A stretch of DNA of 64,000 bases, from the NCBI GenBank assembly GCA_016715895.1, contig JADJXH010000003.1, positions 372,001-436,000 of the forward strand. The letters run 5' to 3'. A model generated the notes under the pieces. The model saw only the letters and a program-made list of their open reading frames with translations. It searched no databases and was not told where the DNA came from. The position numbers and the translations under genes are program-made. Below, one piece after another: positions 25,344-33,110 of the stretch (position 1 is its first letter; the number at the start of each line of letters is the position of its first letter). The stretch comes from Flavobacteriales bacterium. Its GTDB lineage: Bacteria > Bacteroidota > Bacteroidia > Flavobacteriales_F > PHOS-HE28.

Positions 25344-26620
25344 GGCAGGGGGCGGCCGGTGTTCAGCACTTCGGCCTGGTCCCGCAGGCCCGGTGTTCCG
25401 TTCAGCAGCTCGGCCAATTGCCTCAGGATGCGGTCGTGCCGCGCCACGAACGGGTTCTTGCGGTCCCACACGTAACCGGCCAGGACGGAGATGATCTGCT
25501 GCTTGACCCGTGGTTCCACCCGGGGGCTGAAGAAGATGGTCTGCAGGTCGCCGTTGTACCAGCCATCGATGTAGCTGCGGAACACTGCGGCGCCCCAGCG
25601 GATGTGGTCGCTGTAGGCGCGCTCCCAATCCACATCCTCACCCTTCAGCACGCGTTCGGTGAGCTTGGCGGCCAGCAGCCCGCTCTCGGTGGCCAGCATC
25701 ACGCCGCTGCTGAACACCGGGTCGAGGAAGCCGGCGCAGTTGCCGGTGAGCACGTAGTTGCGCCCGTACAGCTTCTCGTTGTAGTGGGTGTAGTCGTGCA
25801 GCACATGGGGTTCCCAGAGCGGGGTCTGGTCCACGAAGCGCTCGCGGAACCGGATCGACCGCTCCACCATGGCCCGCCAGGCCTCGTTCAAGGGCCGCCC
25901 TGTCGTGAAGGGATCGAAGTGGCGCGGATCGCCCACGAAGCCCAGCGAGGTGGTGCCATCACTGAAGGGGATCACCCAGAACCACAGGTCCACCGCCAGG
26001 ACCTCGAAGGTGATCTGCATCGGCTCGGGCCACGCGTCGCGGTCGTGTTCACGCACATGCGTGTACACGGCCATGCGCGGGGTCGGGCTGCGGTCGTCGC
26101 GCAGTCCCAGCAGCTTCACCAAGGTGCCCCCGTAACCGCTGCTGTCGATCAGAAAGCGGCCTTCCACCTCCAGGGTCCCGTTGGCGTCCCGCGCGGCCAC
26201 ACGCACGCGGTCAGCCTGGGAGAGGTCCACCTCCTCGGCGCTGATGCCGTAGCGGATGTCCACCCCCTGTGCGGCCGTGGCATCGGCGGCCACCTTGTCG
26301 AAGTGCGCCCGTGGGGCCTGCCAGGTGCGTGTCCAGCCACTGGTGAAGTTATCGTCGAACTGCAGGTCGATGCCCTCATCGGTCCCCCGGATGAACCGGG
26401 CTCCGAGCTTGGGCGCGTAGTTCTGGGCCTGGAGCGCGGGCAACAGCCCGGTCTCCTCCCAATGTTCCATGCTGCGCGGCAGCAGGCTTTCACCGATCAC
26501 GAAGCGGGGGAACACCTGCTTCTCCAGGACCAACACGCGCCGTCCTTGACGGGCGAGGTGCGCGGCGGCCACGCAGCCGCTGGGTCCGGCACCGATCACG
26601 ATCACGTCCACCTGTTCCAT
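25340..26620 (-). CDS. FAD-dependent oxidoreductase, tryptophan-halogenase/geranylgeranyl-reductase-like
   Basis: This 426-residue flavoprotein has the N-terminal FAD dinucleotide motif VIVIGAGPSGCVAAAHLA. The family mark FPRFVIGESLLPRSM follows, then FLIDSSGYGGTL and a second FAD motif NYVLTGNCAGFLDPVFSSGVMLA. Such enzymes hydroxylate, halogenate or reduce aromatic or lipid substrates; the halogenase WxWxIP motif is partly present (LWFWVIPFSDG), but the catalytic lysine was not located. Cytoplasmic; the substrate is unknown. The start MEQVDVIV is chosen as the family start. Confidence 0.8.
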   Translation of the reverse strand: MEQVDVIVIGAGPSGCVAAAHLARQGRRVLVLEKQVFPRFVIGESLLPRSMEHWEETGLLPALQAQNYAPKLGARFIRGTDEGIDLQFDDNFTSGWTRTWQAPRAHFDKVAADATAAQGVDIRYGISAEEVDLSQADRVRVAARDANGTLEVEGRFLIDSSGYGGTLVKLLGLRDDRSPTPRMAVYTHVREHDRDAWPEPMQITFEVLAVDLWFWVIPFSDGTTSLGFVGDPRHFDPFTTGRPLNEAWRAMVERSIRFRERFVDQTPLWEPHVLHDYTHYNEKLYGRNYVLTGNCAGFLDPVFSSGVMLATESGLLAAKLTERVLKGEDVDWERAYSDHIRWGAAVFRSYIDGWYNGDLQTIFFSPRVEPRVKQQIISVLAGYVWDRKNPFVARHDRILRQLAELLNGTPGLRDQAEVLNTGRPLP

Positions 26621-26721
26621 CGCTGCAATGCTAGTAAAGCTAGCGTTCACCGGCACCGATCGCCGTCAGAATGCACGGCACCCGGACCTGCGCCCGGGTG
26701 CCGTGATCGAAGATGGATCGT

Positions 26722-28851
26722 TCAAGCCTCCACGGCCTCATCGCGGTGCGCGCCGATCAACCGGGACTGCACCTCGTGCGGCACCGGCTGGTAGGCATGG
26801 AAGCGTTCGGTATGGGTCCCACGACCTTGCGTGAGGCTGCGCAGGGTGGTGCTGTACCGGTCCAGCTCGGCCAGTGGCACCAGGGCCTTCACCACTTGGA
26901 AGCGGCCCTGACCCTCCACGCCCATGATCACCGAACGGCGCCCCTGCAGGTCGGTCATCACCTCGCCCATGAGCTCCTCGGGCATGCGCACCTCGATCTC
27001 CTGCACGGGTTCCATCAGCAGCGGGTCGGCATTGGTGAAGGCCTCCCGGAAGGCCTGCAGCCCGGCGATCTTGAAGCTGATGTCGTTGCTGTCCACCGGG
27101 TGCATCTTGCCGTCGGTCACCAGCACGCGGATGTCGCGCGCGGGACTGCCCGTCAGCGGGCCCTTCTCCATCTTCTCCATCACGCCCTTCAGGATGCTGG
27201 GCATGAACTTGGTGTCGATGACGCCGCCGACGATGCAGTTGTAGAAGACCAGGCTGCCGCCGGTGGGCAGCGGATGCACCTCCTTGTTGCGGACGCTGAC
27301 GCCGGCCGGTTCGGGCATGCCCTCCTGCCAGGGTTCGATGCGCAGGTGCACCTCGGCGAACTGGCCCGCGCCACCGGTCTGCTTCTTGTGCCGGTACATG
27401 GCCTCGGCGGGGCGGCGGATCGTTTCCCGATACGGCACCTTCGGCGAGCCGAACTCGGGCTCCACCTTGTAGTGGTGCTCCAGTTTCCACTTCACCAGGT
27501 TGAGGTGCAGCTCACCCTGGACGCCCAGCACCTGTTGGGCGCTTTCGCGCAGGTAGTGCAGCTCCACGGTGGGATCCTCGCGATGGATCTCGAGCAGGGC
27601 GGCGTGCAGCTTCTCCTCCAGCTTGGCATCGCGGGCCTTCACGGTCACCCGCAGCCGCGGCTCGGGGAAGGCGATCGGCGCCAGCTTCACGGCCTGGCCG
27701 GGGGCGTGCAGCGTGTGCGCGGTGCCCGTGTCCTTCAGCTTCAGGGTGGCCCCGATGTCGCCGGCGGCCAGCCGGTCCACCGGTTTGCGCTCTTTGCCGT
27801 CCACGATGAAGAGCTGGCCGATGCGCTCCGTGGCCCCCGTGTTGTCGTTCACCAGTTCGGTGCCGGCCTTCACCTCGCCGCTCATCACCTTGAAGAAGGT
27901 GATCCAGCCGGTGCGCGGCTCCAGCACGCTCTTGAAGGTGAACAGCACCGGCGGGCCCTCCGCCCGGCAGGGAAGGCCGCCCTCGCCCGCCAGCGGGGCC
28001 GGCGGCATCTCCACGGCGCTGGGCGCCACGTTGTCGATGAAGGTCATCATGCGCCCGCTGCCCATGTTGCGCAGCGCGCTCAGGCAGAACACCGGGTAGC
28101 ACGTGCGCTTCATCATGCCCTGCTTCAGGCCCAGGCGCATCTCGTCCTCGTCCAGCTCGCCCTTGTCGAAGTAGTGCTCCATGAGCGTCTCGTCGTTCTC
28201 GGCGGCCTTCTCCACCAGCTCCTTGTGCAGGGCCTCGGCGCGCGCCTTCTCGCTCTCGGGGATGGGTTGCTTCTCCGGCTTGCCCCCGGCGTCCTTGAAC
28301 ACGTACATCGTCATCTTCAACAGGTCGATGATGCGGTGGAAGCCTTCGCCCTGTTCCACGGGATACTGCATCACCGTCACCGCCGGACCGAAGTGCTCGC
28401 GCGCCTGGGCCACGGTAGTGTCGAAATCGGCGTTGGGATGGTCCAGCTGGTTCACCCCGATGATCACCGGCCGGTCGTAGCGCTGCATCTGCTCCCACAC
28501 CAGGTCGGTGCCCACCTCCACCCCGTGGTGGCCGTTGAGCAGCAGCACGCAGGTGTCGGCCACGCGCAGCGCGGGGATGGTCTCGCCCACCAGGTCGTCC
28601 AACCCCGGCGTGTCGATGATGTTGATCTTGTAGTCGCGCCACTCGGTGTGCAGGCAGGTGGCGAAGACCGAGCTGCCGCGCTCGTGCTCCAGGTCCGTGT
28701 GGTCGCTCACCGTGTTGCGGTCCTCCACGCGGCCCCGGCGTGTGATCAAGCCCGCCTCGAACAGCATGGTCTCGGCGAGGGTGGTCTTGCCGGATCCGTG
28801 GCTGCCCAGGAGGGCGATGTTCTTGATGTGCTTGGCATCGAAGACGGTCAT
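26722..28851 (-). CDS. elongation factor G-like GTPase (EF-G2 type)
   Basis: This 709-residue translational GTPase has G1 GSHGSGKTTL (about residues 15-24), G3 DTPGLDDL and G4 NQLD, followed by EF-G domains II-V (MYRHKKQTGGAGQFAEVHLR in domain IV, RRSVIMGVEGQGRFQVVKA in domain V). Several EF-G hallmarks differ, for example the DHTDLEHERGSSV switch region, so it is the EF-G-like paralogue rather than the main fusA. It may act in ribosome recycling or stress. A start 23 codons upstream is unlikely because the G1 loop would be too far in. Confidence 0.87.
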   Translation of the reverse strand: MTVFDAKHIKNIALLGSHGSGKTTLAETMLFEAGLITRRGRVEDRNTVSDHTDLEHERGSSVFATCLHTEWRDYKINIIDTPGLDDLVGETIPALRVADTCVLLLNGHHGVEVGTDLVWEQMQRYDRPVIIGVNQLDHPNADFDTTVAQAREHFGPAVTVMQYPVEQGEGFHRIIDLLKMTMYVFKDAGGKPEKQPIPESEKARAEALHKELVEKAAENDETLMEHYFDKGELDEDEMRLGLKQGMMKRTCYPVFCLSALRNMGSGRMMTFIDNVAPSAVEMPPAPLAGEGGLPCRAEGPPVLFTFKSVLEPRTGWITFFKVMSGEVKAGTELVNDNTGATERIGQLFIVDGKERKPVDRLAAGDIGATLKLKDTGTAHTLHAPGQAVKLAPIAFPEPRLRVTVKARDAKLEEKLHAALLEIHREDPTVELHYLRESAQQVLGVQGELHLNLVKWKLEHHYKVEPEFGSPKVPYRETIRRPAEAMYRHKKQTGGAGQFAEVHLRIEPWQEGMPEPAGVSVRNKEVHPLPTGGSLVFYNCIVGGVIDTKFMPSILKGVMEKMEKGPLTGSPARDIRVLVTDGKMHPVDSNDISFKIAGLQAFREAFTNADPLLMEPVQEIEVRMPEELMGEVMTDLQGRRSVIMGVEGQGRFQVVKALVPLAELDRYSTTLRSLTQGRGTHTERFHAYQPVPHEVQSRLIGAHRDEAVEA

Positions 28852-28921
28852 GGCGAATAGGGTTTTGGTCGGACGGGAAAGAACGCATGGAAGGTAAGGC
28901 CGCGACCGGCGGAAAAACAAT

Positions 28922-28952
28922 GCGCCCCGCCAGGGGGCGGGGCGCGGTTTTT
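28922..28952. terminator. bidirectional rho-independent terminator
   Basis: The stem gcgccccgcc / ggcggggcgc with loop aggg is flanked by ggttttt on one side and, read on the other strand, ttgttttt on the other. It lies just after the small minus-strand gene. Confidence 0.8.
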
Positions 28953-28966
28953 GCTATCGGCGGCGG

Positions 28967-29170
28967 TCAGTTCATCACCTCCCAGGCCCGGTCACCCTGC
29001 AACCGGTTGAAGCGCTTCACCACCTCGTCGTAGGAGGTGGGCAGGTTCAGGTCCTTGTGCGGACAGAAGTCGAAGCGCTGTCCGGCGGGTGCCGGTGCGG
29101 CCTGGGCCGTCGGCTCCGAGGTCTCCGACATCTCCTGTTCGGTCTGCGCACGCTCGGGCTTGGGGCTCAT
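28967..29170 (-). CDS. small hypothetical protein
   Basis: This 67-residue protein starts MSPKPERAQTEQ (a further ATG lies 11 codons upstream). The first half is low-complexity, rich in Glu, Ala and Pro. The second half (FDFCPHKDLNLPTSYDEVVK, then FNRLQGDRAWEVMN) looks folded and conserved in style. Function unknown. A strong terminator follows it, supporting a real transcript. Confidence 0.5.
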   Translation of the reverse strand: MSPKPERAQTEQEMSETSEPTAQAAPAPAGQRFDFCPHKDLNLPTSYDEVVKRFNRLQGDRAWEVMN

Positions 29171-29344
29171 CGGGGACGAGGCTTGGATCGGCAAGGGGGG
29201 CAAATGTAGGGGCGTCCGTCAGCGGAACGCAACGATCGAAGAACACCCTTGGGCTCCCACCGGTTCGTTCATCCACCGCCGCCTGTTCGCCGAGTGGCCG
29301 TCCCGGCCGTCCGGACACGGCGCCGAACACCGCACCTTCGCCGC

Positions 29345-29992
29345 ATGCGCAGCTCCCTTCTTTCCGCGGTGCTGGTGGCCTTGGTCCTGATGCCGATGGC
29401 CGTCCATGCCCAATGCAACCAGCCCGGCACCGTGCACATCAGCGCGGGGGCGAACCTCGGCATCCATGCCACCAAGTACCAGGAGACCACGCCGCAGTAC
29501 TCCAACAGCGACCGCGACGGGGCCATCTCCTACGGCTTCCCGCTGAAGGTGCACGTGGGGGTGTTGAAGCCGCTCAGCATCGGCGTGTATGGCGAGTTCG
29601 GCGGCTACGTGGACACCGCAGGCACCCGCAGCAACCGCACCGGGGTCATCGGCATCGAGCCGCGCTTCTACCCCGTGAACACGGACTATTTCAACCTCCG
29701 CCTCTTCATGCAGGGCGGCTACAGCATGCTGCGCATCGAGGACCGCTACCAGTTCGCGCAGGTGGGCGTGGCGCGCTACGCCGGACCGCACTTCGCCTTC
29801 GGCACGGGCCTGGGTTTCTACGCCAAGAAGGTCTTCGGCATGTACTTCGACCTCAAGTACGTGCGCCACTGGCTGCCTCTGCGGAGCTTCGAGGCCAACG
29901 GCCATGAGGTGGACTTCGACGCCTTCAACTACGAGGCGAAGCTCACCACCGGCGGCATCCAGCTCGAACTGGGCTTCAACGTAAGGTTCTAA
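29345..29992 (+). CDS. outer-membrane beta-barrel protein
   Basis: This 215-residue protein has a signal peptide (to about residue 23, AVHAQ). The rest shows alternating hydrophobic strands (VHISAGANLGIHATKYQ, LKVHVGVLKPLSIGVYGEFG, YFNLRLFMQGGYSMLR, HFAFGTGLGFYAKKVFGMYF). It closes with a strand ending in phenylalanine (GIQLELGFNVRF), the usual signal for outer-membrane barrel insertion. No substrate can be told. Confidence 0.75.
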   Translation: MRSSLLSAVLVALVLMPMAVHAQCNQPGTVHISAGANLGIHATKYQETTPQYSNSDRDGAISYGFPLKVHVGVLKPLSIGVYGEFGGYVDTAGTRSNRTGVIGIEPRFYPVNTDYFNLRLFMQGGYSMLRIEDRYQFAQVGVARYAGPHFAFGTGLGFYAKKVFGMYFDLKYVRHWLPLRSFEANGHEVDFDAFNYEAKLTTGGIQLELGFNVRF

Positions 29993-30846
29993 AGCACGTC
30001 GAAGTCGGTGGCGTGGAAGCGCACCGCGCCAGCTTCCAGCTGACGGCCGCGCCCGCTGAGGTCCTTGAAGATGAAGTTGAGCGGTGCCGGTCGGAACCTC
30101 ATGGGCACGTTCCAATAGGTCGATCCCGACCAGCGCAGCGCGGGGTCCAGGCCGATGAAGGCCTTCAGCAGCGGTGCCGACCGCAGGGGCAGCTCCCCGG
30201 CGGTCCCGATGCCCGGCTCCACGCCCAACACGAAGCGGAAGCCCTTCATGCGACGGGCGCTCAACAGCACGGTGTGGTCGCCTTGAAGCGCCCGGCCGTA
30301 GCGGTAGGCCGGATGCGCCAGCCGCCAGGCCAGCTTGCCCGCATCATGCACGGGTGCGAAACGCGGTCCGGCCGCCTGGGCGCGCCAGGGCAGGGGGCCG
30401 GCGCCGAGGCGCGCGTCCAGCGGCGCCACCAGCTGGAAGCCCAGCTTGCGCGTGAAGCCGGGCGTGCTGTTGGCATTGGCCACGCCCACCACGAAGCCCT
30501 TGCCCTGCGCCGCACCGGCCGCGTAGGTGGCCTCCGCCAACCGGGTGAACAGGCCCTTGCCCTGGTGCTGCGGATGCGTGGCCGTGTTCAGCGACAGCAA
30601 CCCGGCCTCCTCCACACCGTCCACACGGGCCCGCATCGGGATGGTGACGTAGTGCGCCGCGAGCGTGTCGCCGGCCCAGGCGTTGAAGCCCACGGCGGGA
30701 CCGTCGGGATTGTCCACATACTGCCAGCGCAGCACGTCCGCCGTGAAGTGGGCCGCCTCCGGGAACACGGTGCGCAGCAGGGCGGTCACCTGCGCCAGCC
30801 CCGCGTCGGAGAGGTCCAGCGGGCGCAGCTCGTACGGGGCGCTCAT
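29989..30846 (-). CDS. GNAT-family N-acetyltransferase
   Basis: This 285-residue protein (ATG 30844-30846; another ATG three codons earlier) has a GNAT fold in its first 140 residues. The acetyl-CoA loop shows in LSLNTATHPQHQGKGLFTRLAE (Q-x-x-G-K-G), and ANANSTPGFTRKLGFQLV gives the last strands. The C-terminal half is unassigned. Substrate unknown. Its stop shares bases with the barrel gene stop. Confidence 0.8.
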   Translation of the reverse strand: MSAPYELRPLDLSDAGLAQVTALLRTVFPEAAHFTADVLRWQYVDNPDGPAVGFNAWAGDTLAAHYVTIPMRARVDGVEEAGLLSLNTATHPQHQGKGLFTRLAEATYAAGAAQGKGFVVGVANANSTPGFTRKLGFQLVAPLDARLGAGPLPWRAQAAGPRFAPVHDAGKLAWRLAHPAYRYGRALQGDHTVLLSARRMKGFRFVLGVEPGIGTAGELPLRSAPLLKAFIGLDPALRWSGSTYWNVPMRFRPAPLNFIFKDLSGRGRQLEAGAVRFHATDFDVL

Positions 30847-30877
30847 CGCGGCCAAGATACCGTTCGGCCGCTGCGCC

Positions 30878-30885
30878 TACCTTCG
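30878..30885 (+). promoter_or_regulatory. -7 box upstream of the cobalamin riboswitch
   Basis: TACCTTCG differs from TAnnTTTG by one base and lies about 55 bases before the recognisable aptamer, in the right place to start the riboswitch transcript. Confidence 0.4.
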
Positions 30886-30939
30886 CCCCCGCAAGCCGGT
30901 GCGCCGGTGCCGCAAGGCATCGGACACAGCCCGGAAGGC

Positions 30940-31112
30940 GCGGCACCGCCCGGTGCCGCACCCGAAGGAGCAAGAGGGAATCCCGTGCGGACCGGGAGCT
31001 GTTCCCGCAGCTGTGAACCACCGAGGCCCCGGGCCAACGCCACTGTTCCGCTCCGGCGGAATGGGAAGGCGCCCGGGGTAGGGGGGTGAGCCAGAAGACC
31101 TGCCGGCCTGCA
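30940..31112 (+). promoter_or_regulatory. cobalamin (B12) riboswitch
   Basis: The hallmarks occur in order: gagggaatcccgtgcggacc, cccgcagctgtg, the B12 box gccactg at 31039-31045, gggaaggc, then gtgagccagaagacctgcc. These match the conserved core of the class-I cobalamin aptamer. It lies upstream of the T9SS beta-propeller gene, which starts 112 bases further on; several small hairpins between could form the expression platform. Binding of adenosylcobalamin would be expected to lower expression. Confidence 0.93.
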
Positions 31113-31224
31113 CTGTCGATCGGCCCCCGGACCGGGGCGGGCGCTTGCGGTACAGGCCCCGTCCCCGACCGGTGGGTTTCACGAAACCGCCGCGCGGTGA
31201 ACGCGGCACCAAACCAACCCGTCC

Positions 31225-32493
31225 ATGTACCGTTCCCTTTGCTCCGCCGCGCTCAGCGGCCTGGTGGCCGTGGCCACCGCCCAATCGTTCGTGCACCAGG
31301 TGTTCGTGCTCAACGAGGGCTACTACAACATGAACACGCAAACCCAGGAGGTGCCCGTCACCCTCGGCAGCTACGACCCGGCCACGGGCACCTACCAGAC
31401 GGTGGCCACCATCGCCGGGCAGCGCTTCGCCAGCGATGTGGATGTGGCCGACGGCGCGGTGTACGTGGCGGCCGACGGCCAGCTGCTGAAGGTTGACGCC
31501 GATACGTACGCCCTGCTGGACCAGGCCGCCGTGCCGGGCATCCGCAAGGTGGCCCTGTGGAACGGGCAGGTGCTGCTCACCCGCGGCGAGCTGGGCGGGC
31601 TGCCCCACTACTTCGAGGCCCGCGACGCCGCCACGCTGGACCTGCTCTACACCCTCACCCCGGCCGACGGGCTGTTGCACAGCGCCGAGGACGTGCAGGT
31701 GGTGGGCGACAAGGCCTACCTGGCCGTGGGCAACGCCTTCGACTGGGGCAACCTGGTGGGCTTTCTCGGCATCGTGGACCTCACCACGCAGAGCTACGTG
31801 CAGCAGGTGGACCTGGGCCCCGACGGCCGCAACCCCGAGCGCATCATGGTGTCCGGCCAGGACCTGTACGTGTTCTGCAACAAGGACTTCAGCGGCAGTG
31901 CCATCAGCAGGGTGGCCACCGATGGCGCCTTCAGCTACACGGCCAACGTGGCCCTCAACAGCGGCTGCGGCGCCAGCGAACTGGTGGCGGACAAGGTGGT
32001 CTTCAGCGAGTACGCCGTGGGCCGCATGGCGCGCTTCGACACCGGCACGGGCGGCGTGCTGGACACCCTCGCCAGCCCGCTCTTCCCCTATGGCCTGCTG
32101 CACGATCCGCTCAATGGGGTGCTCTACGCCACCACCACGGACTTCCTCACCAGCGGCACCCTGCATGTGCTGACGCCGGACGGCACCGAGATCAGCAGCA
32201 CCGCGGTGGGCGTCAGCCCCGGCCGCCTGGCGCTGGACGTGCGGGCCTCCGCCGGCATCGCCGAGCTCGCCGCCAGCGGCCTGCAGGTCTACCCCGTTCC
32301 GGCGGATGAGCAGGTGGTGGTGGAGAGCGACGCGGTGGGCGAGCTGCTCACCCTGCGCGATGCCTCGGGGCGGGTGGTGCGGCATGAGCGCCTCAGCACC
32401 AGCCGTCTGGTGATCGACCTCAGCGGCCTGGCCCCGGGTATGTACAGCGCCCAGCTGCCCGGTCGGGTGGCCGTTCCCGTGGTGAAGCGCTAA
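31225..32493 (+). CDS. B12-regulated secreted beta-propeller protein with T9SS sorting tail
   Basis: This 422-residue protein has a signal peptide (MYRSLCSAALSGLVAVATA, cut before Q). The body is of repeated beta-propeller strands in the YncE/DUF5074 style (GSYDPATGTYQTVATIAG, ASDVDVADGAVYVAADGQLLKVD, GRNPERIMVSGQDLYVFCNK, PLNGVLYATTTDFLTSGTL). The C-terminal sorting module is of type A (LQVYPVPADEQVVVES...GLAPGMYSAQL). The cobalamin riboswitch upstream indicates a role in corrinoid uptake. It may be a T9SS-delivered counterpart of BtuG, the surface B12-binding propeller of Bacteroides; this is inference. No btuB lies beside it. Confidence 0.75.
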   Translation: MYRSLCSAALSGLVAVATAQSFVHQVFVLNEGYYNMNTQTQEVPVTLGSYDPATGTYQTVATIAGQRFASDVDVADGAVYVAADGQLLKVDADTYALLDQAAVPGIRKVALWNGQVLLTRGELGGLPHYFEARDAATLDLLYTLTPADGLLHSAEDVQVVGDKAYLAVGNAFDWGNLVGFLGIVDLTTQSYVQQVDLGPDGRNPERIMVSGQDLYVFCNKDFSGSAISRVATDGAFSYTANVALNSGCGASELVADKVVFSEYAVGRMARFDTGTGGVLDTLASPLFPYGLLHDPLNGVLYATTTDFLTSGTLHVLTPDGTEISSTAVGVSPGRLALDVRASAGIAELAASGLQVYPVPADEQVVVESDAVGELLTLRDASGRVVRHERLSTSRLVIDLSGLAPGMYSAQLPGRVAVPVVKR

Positions 32494-32497
32494 CGTC

Positions 32498-32505
32498 TAC
32501 ATTTG
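32498..32505 (+). promoter_or_regulatory. -7 box for tRNA-Thr
   Basis: TACATTTG matches TAnnTTTG exactly, 33 bases before the mature tRNA. A TTC 21 bases upstream stands where the TTG would be. Confidence 0.55.
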
Positions 32506-32538
32506 CAGCCCCGCCGGCGGAACGGTCGGCGGGGACCG

Positions 32539-32613
32539 GCCTCCTTAGCTCAGCGGTAGAGCAGCTCATTCGTAATGAGCAGGTCGTCAGTTCAAATCTG
32601 ACAGGAGGCTCCA
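32539..32613 (+). tRNA. tRNA-Thr(CGU)
   Basis: The cloverleaf is complete: acceptor stem gcctcct / aggaggc, D-arm agctcagcggtagagc, anticodon stem gctca / tgagc with loop ttcgtaa (anticodon CGT at 32571-32573), and T-arm with gttcaaatc. The CCA is encoded (32611-32613). It reads ACG codons. The accessory island starts directly after it. Confidence 0.96.
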
Positions 32614-32639
32614 CAAAGGGATCGCGCAAGCGGTCCCTT

Positions 32640-33056
32640 CGCCGTTCGGGGGGCTCCCGCTCGGCTCAGCTTGCGGGAAGGCCGCGCGTGCCGAGTGAGG
32701 GCGATGCGTAGGGCCTCCGGGTCCGCCTTCCGCCCAGATGCTCCCCGGATGTTCCCGCTCGGCTCAGCCGGTGGGAAGGCCGTGTGCGCCGAGTGAGAAC
32801 ATCGATAGGGCCTCCGGCCCATCTTCCACGCGGAAGTTCCCGCTCGGCTCAGCCCGTGGGAAGGCCGTGCGCGCCGAGTGAGGGTATTCGTAGGGCCTCC
32901 GGCCCGCCTGCCACCCGGAAGTTCTCGCTCGGCTCAGCCCGTGGGATGGCCGTGGGTGCCGAGTGAGGGGATCTGTAGGGCCTCCGGCCCGCCTTCCACG
33001 CTGATGTTCTCGCTCGGCTCAGCTGGTGGGCAGGCGGGGCATCCGTCGCGGGGAGG
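32640..33056. repeat. tandem 85-base repeats, five units
   Basis: The motif cgctcggctcag recurs with starts near 32656, 32754, 32839, 32924 and 33009; the first period is 98 bases and the others are 85. Each unit can form two hairpins (ctcggc...gccgag, and gggcctccggccc). The last unit is cut short and runs into the dispersed palindromic element. No reading frame is kept through the array. Spacers are not unique as in CRISPR. Confidence 0.85.
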
Positions 33057-33110
33057 ACCCCTGTCCCATCTTCGGTACGCCTGGGGTGCGTGGATGAGGG
33101 GGATCGTACG
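33057..33110. repeat. copy 1 of a dispersed palindromic element
   Basis: The core reads cctgtcccatcttcggtacg, then cctggggtgcgtggatgagg. It is the most divergent relative of the copies near 39921, 44257 and 45874, and joins the end of the 85-base repeat array. Confidence 0.65.

Noticed and set aside
30964..31112. Protein-coding gene in the riboswitch region
   Set aside because: The stretch matches the conserved cobalamin aptamer core base for base in the expected order, and open frames there are incidental.
32640..33056. CRISPR array
   Set aside because: Units are 85 bases and similar throughout, with no unique spacers and no cas genes in the window.
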